Shown here: in pieces, positions 43,193 through 52,576 of the stretch
How positions within the stretch are numbered: the first letter of the stretch is position 1
How the letters are laid out: the number at the start of each line of letters is the position of its first letter
NCBI RefSeq assembly: GCF_042932805.1
Contig: NZ_CP170633.1
Span: 372,001 to 436,000, forward strand
Reading direction: 5' to 3'
Length of the DNA: 64,000 bases
From: Ascidiaceihabitans sp029251465
GTDB taxonomy: Bacteria; Pseudomonadota; Alphaproteobacteria; Rhodobacterales; Rhodobacteraceae
Made by a program: the position numbers and the translations under genes
Notes under the pieces: generated by a model
Seen by the model: only the letters and a program-made list of their open reading frames with translations
What the model was told of the DNA's origin: nothing
Database searches by the model: none

Positions 43193-46100
43193 TTACTGCG
43201 ATTGCCCCACTTCACCAAGCAATGCAGCGTTCCCGCCTGACGCCGTTGTGTCGATGCAAATGTGACGCTCAGACAGGGCATGACCAGCATCCGGTTGGCC
43301 CGTGATCAGGGGTACAATCGCGCCATTGCGTTGCGCCAAAGCCTGATCAATAGCCTGCGCGGTTTGCGCATCCCCCCACCAGATCACACCGCCATAATCG
43401 GGTGCGTTGACCAGCGTTGTTGGAGCAATCTGCCCTTTGGCAAGAACCGCGTGGCCGCCCAAGGCCTCGACCGCTTTGGCCTGCGCCGCTGCTGCATCTG
43501 CGCCCGGACCCATGCACAAAATCGCATTGCTTTGATGTGTGCTTAGCCGGTTGGATTCGCCCGTCGGACCAGGCAGCGAGATTTCGTGCAGTGTTTTGGT
43601 TTCATGCGTCGCATCTGGCAGCGCGTTTTGCGCGTCGTCCCATTTTCCTGCCGCCCCTGCGGATTTCGGCACGCGGAAACGCAGTAAATAGTCCGGCCCA
43701 CCTGCTTTTGGTCCCGTACCAGATAGCCTATTCCCACCAAACGGTTGACTGCCGACAATCGCGCCAATTTGGTTTCGGTTAACGTAAATGTTGCCAGCGC
43801 CAATGCGGTCAGACACATGCTGGACGCGGTCGTCGATGCGGGTGTGTAAACCAAAGGTCAGGCCGTAGCCGGTGGCGTTGATGTCATCGATTACCTGATC
43901 CAATTCACCGCTTTTGAAGGTCGCGATGTGCAGGACAGGGCCAAAGATTTCTTCCTTCATTTGTGCAATCCCGTCGACCTGGATCAAGGTTGGCGCGATG
44001 AATGTCCCGTCTTTCGGGCTTGGCAATTCGTGCAAAACACGGGCACGGTTTGCGTCGATGTGAGCGGCGATTTTAGCGTGGGCCGCGGCGTCAATAACGG
44101 GACCAACGTCGGTTGAAATATCCCAGGGTGCGCCGACCTCCAGCGCGTCCATTGCGCCTTTGAGCATCTCGATAAAGTGGTCTTTGATGTCCTCTTGGAC
44201 GTACAGGCAACGCAAGGCAGAACACCGCTGACCTGCGGATTGAAACGCGCTCTCGACGATTGCGGCGATGGCCTGTTCGGGCAAGGCCGTGCTGTCGACG
44301 ATCATGGCGTTCAGGCCGCCGGTTTCTGCGATCAGTGGCGTTGCAGGCGCGTGTGTTGCCAGCGCGCTGCGGATTTTTAACGCGGTGCCTGTCGATCCGG
44401 TAAAGGCCACGACATTCAGCGCGTTTTGGGCGGTCAACGCCGCGCCGACGTCGCCGCCGCCGGGCAACAATTGCAACACCTCGCGCGGCACACCGGCCTC
44501 GTGCAGCAATTGCACCGCGCGGAATGCCATCAAGGGGGTTTGTTCTGCGGGTTTGGACAGGACCGCGTTGCCCTGCGCCAAAGCGGCGGCCATTTGGCCT
44601 GAATAGATTGCCAGCGGAAAGTTCCATGGCGAGATGCACAAGGCAATGCCTGCGGCGGCGTCATCTGTCGCTTGAGCGGCATAGTAGCGCATAAAATCAA
44701 CGGCTTCACGTAGTTCTGCGACGCAATCAAGTAGGGTTTTACCGGCCTCACGCGTCAGCAAGGCAAAGAGTTCACCATAGTTTTCTTCGTATAAATCCGC
44801 GGCCTTGTTCAGAATGCGCGCCCGATCTGATTGCGGAACATCCCAAAGCTTGGCCGCTTTGACCGCGTTTGCGACATCATCCATCGACGCGTTGTGCACC
44901 GCGCCAACGGTGTCGCTGTGATCCGCTGGGTTGCGCAGCGTTGTCTTTGGCGACGGGTTTGCCGTTACGGCCAGCAAAGGTGACGCCACCCATTGATGCG
45001 TCGCGAACGGCGCGCGGGCTGCGTCAATTGTGGTTAATGTCTGGGCGTGTCCAAGGTCAAATCCCTTGGAATTTGGACGTTCGGGCAAATACAAATCGGT
45101 GCCCTTGGCAATCTGTGGGGCAGGATTGGCCAACATCTCGAATGGATCAGCGGCGACAATTTCGGGGGCCACGTCTTCGTCGACGATTTGGTTCACAAAG
45201 CTAGAGTTGGCGCCGTTTTCCAACAAACGCCGCACCAGATAGGCCAGCAAATCACGGTGCGCGCCGACAGGCGCATAGATGCGGCAGCGGGTTGTGTTGG
45301 CCTTCATGACCATCACGTGCAGCGCCTCGCCCATGCCGTGCAAGCGCTGGAATTCGTAGGGTTGATCATCGGCTATGTGCAGGATCGCAGCAACCGTGTG
45401 GGCGTTGTGTGTGGCAAATTGCGGATAAATCCGGTCAGTCATGCCAAGCAGTTTACGAGCGTTGGAAATATAGCTGACATCGGTCTGTGCTTTTTGGGTA
45501 AAGACCGGAAATTCGTCCATGCCAAGGGTTTGCGCCAGCTTGATTTCAGTGTCCCAGTAGGCACCTTTGACAAGTCGCACCATGATTTTGCGGTCGTGGG
45601 TTTTGGCCATAGCGTAAAGCGTGTCGATGACGGTGCCTGCGCGAGGGCCATAGGCCTGCACAACCACACCAAAACCGTCCCAACCGGCCAGCGCGGGTTC
45701 CGACAGGACCTCGTTGATCACGTCCAGCGACAGGGCGAGGCGGTTCGCCTCTTCGGCGTCAACATTCAGGCCCATGCCTGCGGATTTTGCGAGCAACGCA
45801 AGCGAGCGCAGGCGCGGCGTCAGGTTGCGAATGACGTCGTCGCGTTTGGCCAATTCGTAGCGGGGGTAGAGGGCGGATAGTTTGACTGAAATGCCCGGAT
45901 TTTCGCGGACGTCATCAGAATGGCAGGCTGTGGCGATGGCAGAAATCGCGCGCGAATAGCTGAGGTGGTAGCGCTTTGCATCGCGTTCTGTGCGCGCGGC
46001 CTCGCCCAGCATGTCGTAGGAATAGGTGAAGCCTTTGGCCTCCATTCCTGCCGCGCGTTTCATGGCACTGTTGATGTCTTCGCCCAGCACGAACTGTCGG

Positions 46101-46606
46101 CCCATTTCTTTCATGGCGCGACTGACGGCTGCGCGAATGACGGGCTCGCCCACACGTTTTAGCGCACCGTGTAAGTGACGGGCAGGGCCGGGGGCGTCGT
46201 CGTCCAGCACGCGGCCTGTCAACATCAACGCCCAGGTCGAGGCATTCACCAAAGAGGACGCGGATTTGCCCAAGTGCTTGCCCCAATCGGAGGGGGCGAT
46301 CTTGTCTTCGATCAGCGCGTCAATGGTGTCTGCATCGGGTACGCGAAGCAACGCCTCGGCCAGACACATCAGCGCGACGCCTTCGTCGGTGGACAGGCCA
46401 TATTCGGCAAGGAACACTTCCATCAGGCCAGGTGCGGCCGAGGTGCGAATGCTGTGGACCAGCTCAGCGGCGGCCTTGCTGATTTGGGCGCGGTCATCTG
46501 CGGACAAACCAGCCTGGGCCACAAGCTTGGCGATGATGGGCGCGTGATCCGCGTAGGTATCAGCGTCGATTGCGTCGAGGAAAGCGTTTGAAGTGAATTG
46601 GGTCAT
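43193..46606 (-). CDS. putA: Bifunctional proline dehydrogenase / L-glutamate gamma-semialdehyde dehydrogenase
   Basis: Converts proline to glutamate through P5C in two channelled steps. The 1137-residue protein has the PRODH barrel (RLVKGAYWDTEIKLAQTLG, YPQFATHNAHTVAAIL) then the ALDH domain (AGIALCISPWNFPLAI, FTGSTGTALKIR, AETGGLNAMIVDSTA with the Glu, SAGQRCSALRCLYV with the nucleophile Cys, LSGTGPKAGGPDYLLRF) and a C-terminal extension. ATG 46606 is preferred: AAAGG lies 7 bases before it but only one base before ATG 46612. There is no ribbon-helix-helix domain, so repression is probably by the divergent Lrp-type regulator. Confidence 0.96.
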   Translation of the reverse strand: MTQFTSNAFLDAIDADTYADHAPIIAKLVAQAGLSADDRAQISKAAAELVHSIRTSAAPGLMEVFLAEYGLSTDEGVALMCLAEALLRVPDADTIDALIEDKIAPSDWGKHLGKSASSLVNASTWALMLTGRVLDDDAPGPARHLHGALKRVGEPVIRAAVSRAMKEMGRQFVLGEDINSAMKRAAGMEAKGFTYSYDMLGEAARTERDAKRYHLSYSRAISAIATACHSDDVRENPGISVKLSALYPRYELAKRDDVIRNLTPRLRSLALLAKSAGMGLNVDAEEANRLALSLDVINEVLSEPALAGWDGFGVVVQAYGPRAGTVIDTLYAMAKTHDRKIMVRLVKGAYWDTEIKLAQTLGMDEFPVFTQKAQTDVSYISNARKLLGMTDRIYPQFATHNAHTVAAILHIADDQPYEFQRLHGMGEALHVMVMKANTTRCRIYAPVGAHRDLLAYLVRRLLENGANSSFVNQIVDEDVAPEIVAADPFEMLANPAPQIAKGTDLYLPERPNSKGFDLGHAQTLTTIDAARAPFATHQWVASPLLAVTANPSPKTTLRNPADHSDTVGAVHNASMDDVANAVKAAKLWDVPQSDRARILNKAADLYEENYGELFALLTREAGKTLLDCVAELREAVDFMRYYAAQATDDAAAGIALCISPWNFPLAIYSGQMAAALAQGNAVLSKPAEQTPLMAFRAVQLLHEAGVPREVLQLLPGGGDVGAALTAQNALNVVAFTGSTGTALKIRSALATHAPATPLIAETGGLNAMIVDSTALPEQAIAAIVESAFQSAGQRCSALRCLYVQEDIKDHFIEMLKGAMDALEVGAPWDISTDVGPVIDAAAHAKIAAHIDANRARVLHELPSPKDGTFIAPTLIQVDGIAQMKEEIFGPVLHIATFKSGELDQVIDDINATGYGLTFGLHTRIDDRVQHVSDRIGAGNIYVNRNQIGAIVGSQPFGGNRLSGTGPKAGGPDYLLRFRVPKSAGAAGKWDDAQNALPDATHETKTLHEISLPGPTGESNRLSTHQSNAILCMGPGADAAAAQAKAVEALGGHAVLAKGQIAPTTLVNAPDYGGVIWWGDAQTAQAIDQALAQRNGAIVPLITGQPDAGHALSERHICIDTTASGGNAALLGEVGQSQ

Positions 46607-46627
46607 GATCATACCTTTGCGTTTGTT

Positions 46628-46639
46628 CCAGTATACTGG
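46628..46639. promoter_or_regulatory. Candidate PutR operator (perfect 12-bp palindrome)
   Basis: CCAGTATACTGG is a perfect palindrome in the 104-bp spacer between putA and putR. It lies 22 bp upstream of the putA ATG, in an A/T-rich stretch. Lrp/AsnC proteins bind such dyads. Confidence 0.5.
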
Positions 46640-46710
46640 TAATAGCTCAGGACGTTTCGCTAATTTTTGGTTAAACTGTAGGTCAAAAAGTTATAAAGGT
46701 AGCAAATCAC

Positions 46711-47187
46711 ATGATTTTTGAACAATCTGGTTTGGATCGTTTTGACGCAGCGATTCTAGAGGTTTTGGCAGAGGATGGGCGGATCAGCGTGACGGATCTG
46801 GCGGGGCGCATCGGCCTGTCCAAATCCCCGACCCAAGCGCGGTTGCGACGTTTGGAAAGTTCAGGCGTGATTTTAGGGTACCGCGCAATGCTGGATCCGA
46901 TCCGGTTGGGGCTGGATCACGTGGCATTCGTCGAAGTCAAATTGAACGACACCCGAGAGGCGGCGTTGCGCGCGTTTAACATCGCCGTGGCCAAGGTGCC
47001 GGAAATCGAGCAAGCCCACATGATTGCAAGCAGTTTTGACTATTTGCTAAAGGTGCGCACACGGGACATGGCCCGTTATCGTGCCTTCCTCGGAGAGACG
47101 ATTTCAACGCTTCCGCACGTTGCCTCGACCTCGACCTATGTCGCGATGGAAGCGGTGAAAGAGACCGTTTTGGCGGAATCTTCTTGA
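46711..47187 (+). CDS. putR: Lrp/AsnC-family regulator of proline use
   Basis: A 158-residue regulator: N-terminal HTH (FDAAILEVLAEDGRISVTDL, GRIGLSKSPTQARLRRLE) and C-terminal RAM/AsnC effector domain (HVAFVEVKLNDTREAALRAF, SFDYLLKVRTRDMARYRAFL). It is divergent from putA, the arrangement of PutR genes in other alphaproteobacteria, where proline acts as inducer. Confidence 0.92.
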   Translation: MIFEQSGLDRFDAAILEVLAEDGRISVTDLAGRIGLSKSPTQARLRRLESSGVILGYRAMLDPIRLGLDHVAFVEVKLNDTREAALRAFNIAVAKVPEIEQAHMIASSFDYLLKVRTRDMARYRAFLGETISTLPHVASTSTYVAMEAVKETVLAESS

Positions 47188-47218
47188 CCTAGGGCCGGAT
47201 CGGGCCAACTTTCGTCTC

Positions 47219-47785
47219 ATGCGTATTTTAATTGCCCTTTCTTTAGTGGCGGGGCCTGCGATGGCCCAAAGCACCACGAACATTTGCCCTGAACCTGCGG
47301 ATCATTCCGCGGAACTGGACAGCTTGATCAGCGCTGCCCGTGATGCCAAAAACGAAGGCGTTGGCCGCGATGTGTCCGGAAAAATGTGGGAAGTGTGGCT
47401 GCGCGCCCCGAATGATCAAGCCCAAGAGGTGCTGGACCGCGGAATGCAACGCCGCAACAGCTATGATTTTGCCGGCGCTTTTAAAGACTTCGATAAATTG
47501 GCCGAATATTGCCCGACCTACGCCGAAGGGTTCAATCAACGGGCCTACATCCAGTATCTTCAGGGTAACTACGAGGGGGCATTGGTCGATCTTGACGCCG
47601 CTTTGGTGCTGTTGCCCAATCATGTGGCGGCGCAGTCCGGACGTGCGTTAACCTTGATGCAGCTGGGCAATCTGGATGCTGCCCGGGTGCAAATGCTTGA
47701 GGCATTGGAAAACAACCCGTGGCTGTCAGAGCGCGCATTGGTCGCAAAAGACGCGCCTTTGGGTCCAAAGGGCGAAGATATCTAA
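47219..47785 (+). CDS. Exported TPR-repeat protein
   Basis: A 188-residue protein with a signal peptide (residues 1-16, GPAMA-QS) and at least two TPR-like helical repeats: EVLDRGMQRRNSYDFAGAFK and YEGALVDLDAALVLLPNHVA. Cys residues near the mature N-terminus (TNICPEP) may form disulfides. Probably a periplasmic scaffold. An ACCCTCTTGAGGGT palindrome (47789-47802) follows without T run. Confidence 0.8.
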   Translation: MRILIALSLVAGPAMAQSTTNICPEPADHSAELDSLISAARDAKNEGVGRDVSGKMWEVWLRAPNDQAQEVLDRGMQRRNSYDFAGAFKDFDKLAEYCPTYAEGFNQRAYIQYLQGNYEGALVDLDAALVLLPNHVAAQSGRALTLMQLGNLDAARVQMLEALENNPWLSERALVAKDAPLGPKGEDI

Positions 47786-47840
47786 CGAACCCTCTTGAGG
47801 GTGCCTAGCACTTTGCCTAGACACGTGGCTAAGGCCCCGT

Positions 47841-47927
47841 GCGGGCGTGATGGAATGGTAGACATACCAGACTTAAAATCTGTTGGGCCTTGTGCCCGTG
47901 TGGGTTCGAGTCCCACCGCCCGCACCA
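47841..47927 (+). tRNA. tRNA-Leu (anticodon UAA)
   Basis: GCGGGCG pairs with CGCCCGC; the anticodon loop reads CTTAAAA with anticodon TAA; a long variable arm (TGGGCCTTGTGCCCG) is typical of Leu; the T-arm GTGGGTTCGAGTCCCAC closes it; the CCA end is encoded. 87 nt including CCA. Confidence 0.95.
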
Positions 47928-48246
47928 TTTTTCCAAAACACCACGACTGCGCGCGAAGGCGTGAAAATTCTATCAGAGTATCTGATCATCGCGAGGTTGA
48001 CCCGACCTGCCCTCAGGTGTCGATCGGCGGATTTTAGACAGGGTTTTGCAGTATTCTGCTGGTTCCAGGTTTCGCCCGAGTTTCGAATTGGTCGCGTGAT
48101 CCCATTGGTTCGCCAGCCGTCTTGCCACTGTGCCAATATCTCATTCCGCGGATTGTGACATGCGGGTTCAAATCACTGTTTTCGGATCCATCTGCTGGCA
48201 ATGCTTGCCAGCGGGGTGGTCGAGTTTTGCGAAAGAAAGAAAATAC
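47928..48246. other. Non-coding spacer between tRNA-Leu and the G8 pseudogene
   Basis: A 319-bp stretch with no convincing gene, integrase remnant or copy of the tRNA 3' end. Reading frames running into it from the G8 gene are not G8-like, so the missing N-terminal domain of that protein is not hidden here in an obvious form. Confidence 0.5.
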
Positions 48247-51110
48247 ATGGAAGAAGATGACGTAGTCATTTCGGATAACAATGCGTACCTGATGGCGATG
48301 AGCGAAGGCAGCCGGATCGAAATCCACGCTGCTGACCGCGAAAAAGAAAGCTGGACCGAGCTGAGTGAAACGGCCGAAGCTGGCAGCAACGCGCTGAAAG
48401 TGACCGAGGCGACCGGATGGCAAGTTGGCGATCTAATCGCTATCGCCTCTACATCCGATGAATGGACCGAGTCCGAAGAATTCACCGTTTTGGATATTTC
48501 CGATGACGGCATGACCATCACGCTCGACAGCGAATTGACCTACAGCCACCAAGGCGAAACGGTGCTACGAAAACGGCCTGACCGGCGAAGACGCGCTGGA
48601 ATGGGACGTTGAAATCCGCGCCGAAGTTGCGCTGTTGTCCCGAAATGTGACGATCCAAGGCGACGAAGACAGCGTCGATGCCGGCTATGGCGCACACACA
48701 ATGGTCATGGACGGGGCCGAGCAATACATTGAAGGTGCTGAATATTACCGCGTCGGCCAAGTCGACGAACTGGGGCGTTACCCCGATCCACTGGCACATG
48801 CTGGGCGACGCAGAAGGGCAATACGTAGAAGGCGTGTCGGTCCACGATTCTTACCAAAAAGGTTCGACCATCCACGGGACCTCGAACATCCGCTACGAGG
48901 ACAACGTCATCTACAACACGTCGGCCACGGCGTGTTTTTTGAGGACGGCAACCAGATTATCAACAACCTTGTGTTCAACACAATGGAATCTGAAACCGGC
49001 TTGCCGATTGCAACCGACGCAGAAAATGCCTCCAGCTATTGGATCGAAAACCCCAACAACGTGTTCATCGGTAACCACGCTGCCGGGTCTGAAAGCAACG
49101 GGTTCTGGATCATTCCCGCAGAAACGCCGCACGGGGATTCTGCAACCACGGATGTGGGCGATGCGGGCTTGCTCAGTGATCTGATCTTTATCGACAACGT
49201 CGGGCATTCGGCAGGCGAAGACGGCGACGAAGGTTCTGGGGGTACCGGCAAAATTTTGGGCATTGATGGTCAGGTGACCGACGATCTGGAATTTCGGCAA
49301 ACAACCCTCGAGGCGGATTTTGCATCCATTGACGGATTTACGGCCTACGGTGACGAGGTCTGTTCCCTGACCCATGAAATGGTGTTTACGGACCTTGCGG
49401 TGATCGACGGTTCCTTTTTCGCAAGGCACGAGAATTACATCAAAAATGCAGTGTTTGATGGTACCACGGTGTCGTTGTATCGAGATGGCGGCAATCAGTA
49501 TTCGGACGTCTATGCGACTGACGGGACACGGTTGCTTCACGGTGATAGCGACCATTTGAACACGGCAAATGCGTTTGACAACTTTACCATGGATGACGGC
49601 AGTTATCTGATCTTTTTCGATGATCTGGATGAGCAACAGGTCACGCTTGATCTGGATGGATCGCTGACCGGAATTGAGGGGCGTTCATCACGCCCGACGG
49701 CGAAGGGGCGCTGTTCAAGGCGTCACCTGATGCGGTTCAGATCGACGGAATTGCGGGCTATGTCAGCGAAAATACCATCGGTGCGACCGAAATCACGGCG
49801 CTGGACACGACCGGAACCGTCCGCGTTGTCCGCTCTGACGGCGAGGAAATCACCGACCTGCCGACATCGGTAGATCAATGGACTTCGGGCGACGGGCAAT
49901 CGGACGCAAACTACGAGATTTTCACCTCGACAGGACTGGAACAGGACCTTTCCTATCTTCTCGATTTTGAGGACCTGCCCGAAGAATTGACCCTTAACCT
50001 GACCGGTGTTCGGACGGGCGAAAGCGCGGTCTACGAAGTGCCGGGCATTGCTGGCGATTTCACGGCGACGGATGGCGGCACCGAGGTTTTCAGCTATGAC
50101 GCGTTGCTGAGCAGCGACACGTCGGCCTATTTTGATGACACAGACAGCGGCAGCGGTGTCATCCGTGTGGTCGCGGGCGACGCGGAAATTGACGAAGACC
50201 GTCCGGTCACCGATCTGCTGGCCGAGTACCGCGCCAGTGCGTCGATCACGCCGGGGATCACGGGCGACAACAACACCGTCGCCCATGGGTATTGTCTACC
50301 GATCTGCTCGACGCTGTAGAGGCCCAACCTGCCGCCACCATCGCGGACGCTGCTGCAGCACTTGAGGCCGAAGATGCTGCTGGCAACAGCGATTACGCGT
50401 TGGTGCGCTACGACTCCACGCCCGACACCACCGTGGTGACGGATGCGATGGCGCGGTGGTCTGATGCGTCAACCTGGGACACAGGGGTGCCCGGTGCCGA
50501 CGACATCATCGTGATTGGCGAAGGCGAAACTGTCGTGTTTGACGAAACCACCACCGTCAAAGGCATCATCGTGAATGGCGGCGAGTTGATCATCGAAGAC
50601 GGTGTCGACCTTACGCTTGGTTTGTGGTCGGATTACGTGCTGGTGATGAACGGCGGACTGTTTCAGGCTTGCACCGAAGACGATCCGCTGGACATTGATT
50701 TCACCCTCACACTTGAGGGGGATGATCCCGATTTCGACCTCGAGGTCAGCAGCATTCTGCGTGGTGAAGTCGACAATACAGTCAACGCCATGTCGACAGC
50801 GCTGATTGCTGACAGCGATGCCTCGGAAGAAACGGTTGTGTCTGACGATGTCGTTGCTGAGGAGGTTGCTGCGGTTGCAGAGACATCCAGCGACATCGAG
50901 ACAACGGCGATTGATGATACGTCGGATGCCGACACGTTCCTGATGTACACTCAAGACAGCGAAACCAGCAGCTTTGATGACGCGGTTGATCAGGTCAAAA
51001 TCGGCCTGCTGGATGCCTTCCAAAGCGTGGAAGATAACGTCGTTGATCTGGCGGCTTACGTCGCTGAGCTTAGCGGCAACGACTTTTCCGCGAACAGCTT
51101 TGTGTCTTAG
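48247..51110 (+). pseudogene. G8-domain / CEMIP-like beta-helix surface protein, five frameshifts
   Basis: Stitching frames gives ~950 residues of a large acidic protein. Order: a post-G8 segment (SRIEIHAADREKESWTEL, EVALLSRNVTIQGDEDS), a right-handed beta-helix with RYPIHWHMLGDAEGQYVEG and TIHGTSNIRYEDNVIYNTSG, the HGVFFEDG and IENPNNVFIGNHAAGSES segments, then beta-rich modules, then a G8 domain (WSDASTWDTGVPGADDIIV, GGELIIEDGVDLTL) and an acidic tail. Frame changes occur near 48565 (extra C), 48781-48784 (CCCC for CCC), 48923 (GG for GGG), 49678-49681 (GGGG for GGGGG) and 50287-50289 (GGG for GGGG). No in-frame stop is seen between them. CEMIP-type proteins act on hyaluronan; here a polysaccharide-binding or surface role is inferred. 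Could also reflect sequencing error. Confidence 0.8.
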
Positions 51111-51161
51111 TCGAAGACGCGTTGTTTGGCTGACTTTTGATGTTTCATCGTTGAAAAATAG

Positions 51162-51195
51162 GCCTTGGCATTTGGGATCATCCCGGTGCCAAGGC
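51162..51195. terminator. Hairpin between the G8 pseudogene and the deaminase gene
   Basis: GCCTTGGCA (51162-51170) pairs with TGCCAAGGC (51187-51195), with an inner GGGA/TCCC pair. It lies between convergent genes. T runs are short on both sides, so the efficiency is uncertain. Confidence 0.55.
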
Positions 51196-51235
51196 TGATC
51201 TTGTAAGTTTGACAAGGCATAGGCGTCTGTCGCCC

Positions 51236-51679
51236 TTACTCAGCGATGTCTTCGGCCCATAATTCTGGCTTTTCGTCGATAAACCGCTGCATCAATGCGA
51301 TGCAATCAGCGTCATCGGCAATGATAACTTCGACCCCTTTGGAGCGCAGGAATTCTTCGTTGCCGCCAAAGTTCGTGTTTTCGCCGATCACCACGCGCGG
51401 AATGCCGAATTGGATGATCGTGCCGGTGCACATCATGCAAGGGCTGAGTGAGGTGTACAGGGTGGTGTCGCGGTAGGTCTTTTGACGGCCCGCTTTGCGC
51501 AATGCATCCATTTCGCCGTGTGCAATCGGATCGCCTTTTTGCACACGTTGGTTGCGTCCTTGCGCCACCACTTGGCCGCCTCGTGCGAGAACGGAACCGA
51601 TGGGGCAGCCGCCTTCATCAAATCCGGCCTTGGCTTCATCGTAGGCAATGCGCAGCATCGTTGTGTCATCAGTGTTCAT
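51236..51679 (-). CDS. Cytosine deaminase-like nucleobase deaminase (yeast FCY1 type)
   Basis: A 147-residue zinc deaminase: HGEMDALRKAGR (zinc His and catalytic Glu) and LSPCMMCTG (two zinc Cys). The C-terminal half, GIPRVVIGENTNFGG, and the end FIDEKPELWAEDI closely resemble, from memory, yeast cytosine deaminase rather than TadA or guanine deaminase. The expected reaction is deamination of cytosine or a similar base to uracil, consistent with other pyrimidine genes in the window, though the substrate is unproven. It overlaps the NodB gene by four bases (ATGA). Confidence 0.82.
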   Translation of the reverse strand: MNTDDTTMLRIAYDEAKAGFDEGGCPIGSVLARGGQVVAQGRNQRVQKGDPIAHGEMDALRKAGRQKTYRDTTLYTSLSPCMMCTGTIIQFGIPRVVIGENTNFGGNEEFLRSKGVEVIIADDADCIALMQRFIDEKPELWAEDIAE

Positions 51680-52572
51680 GTTTTTGGGTCCTGTAGAATG
51701 GGGCGGTCGTAGTACGGTAGCGTTTCAACTGTCGGCTGCCAAATGCCATCGCGTTGCAGGCTGTCCATGTGATCGGCGATGTCATCCAAGGTGGCAAACC
51801 AGACGTTCTTGTCCGCCCGCGTCTTGGCGATCCATGCCTCGACCAGTTTCCAGCGTGCAAGCCGGCCTGTCAGGAACGGGTGGATGATCAGCATGAAAAA
51901 GCCGCCGGCATCGTATTGCGCCTCGAATTCCTCCCAAAAGCCGGCCAACCCCTGCGAGGGCGAACGCACCGGCATCATGTAGCCGATTTCGTCAAAATGG
52001 GCAAAGGGTGGCCAATCGTCCGTGCCCCAATGTACGGGCATTTCATACAGCGATCCGGCGGTGGTTTTTAGCTGATACGGGATGTCATTCGCCATCATCG
52101 AACTGTCGTAGCGCATCCCGTGTTCTACCATTAAATCAACGACTTCTTGGGTGATGTTGTAGACCGGCGCGCGGTAGCCACGGGGTTTTTGCCCGCAGAT
52201 GCGTTGATGGACATCCAAGGTCCGCTCGAACCATTCGCGTTGCTGGCCGCGGGTTTTGATCGGGTCTTCGTGCAGGTAGCCGTGATGGCCAATTTCGTGG
52301 CCATCTTTCAGGATTGCCTCAACGACGTTAGGATAGGTTTCCAGACACCAGCCGGGAATGAAAAACGACTGTTTTAATTCCAATCGGCGATAAGTATCGA
52401 GGATGCGGGGTAGGGCGACCATTGGCCCGTACCGACCCATTGAAATGGGGTAAAGGCGATCATGGCTGTCTTCGGGTTTGGCAATGTGGATCAGGCTGTC
52501 GGCATCCATGTCAAAGGTGATCGCAACTGCGCATTTGGCACCGTTCGGCCATGGAATAGGGTTACGGATCAT
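51676..52572 (-). CDS. NodB-family polysaccharide deacetylase / amidohydrolase
   Basis: A 298-residue NodB-homology protein: AVAITFDMDADSLI (Asp motif), DGHEIGHHGYLHEDPI (H-x3-H metal motif), PRGYRAPVYNITQEVVDLM (motif 3) and LIIHPFLTGR (motif 5). Resembles the PgdA/PuuE-like intracellular branch; no signal peptide, so it probably acts on a small cytoplasmic amide rather than cell wall. ATG 52572 lies four bases after the ATPase stop. Encoded with an importer and a deaminase, so it may hydrolyse an imported N-acyl or ring amide. Confidence 0.82.
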   Translation of the reverse strand: MIRNPIPWPNGAKCAVAITFDMDADSLIHIAKPEDSHDRLYPISMGRYGPMVALPRILDTYRRLELKQSFFIPGWCLETYPNVVEAILKDGHEIGHHGYLHEDPIKTRGQQREWFERTLDVHQRICGQKPRGYRAPVYNITQEVVDLMVEHGMRYDSSMMANDIPYQLKTTAGSLYEMPVHWGTDDWPPFAHFDEIGYMMPVRSPSQGLAGFWEEFEAQYDAGGFFMLIIHPFLTGRLARWKLVEAWIAKTRADKNVWFATLDDIADHMDSLQRDGIWQPTVETLPYYDRPILQDPKT

Positions 52573-52576
52573 TGCG

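Noticed and set aside
45047..45880. Plus-strand frame of 277 codons inside putA
   Set aside because: Antisense to the PRODH domain; no recognisable family.
47841..48246. Possible attachment site from tRNA-Leu
   Set aside because: I found no second copy of the tRNA 3' end downstream and no integrase, so an att site cannot be supported.
48560..50292. Programmed frameshifting in the G8 gene
   Set aside because: Five separate shifts in both directions at unrelated short runs do not match any known programmed site; decay or sequence error is simpler.
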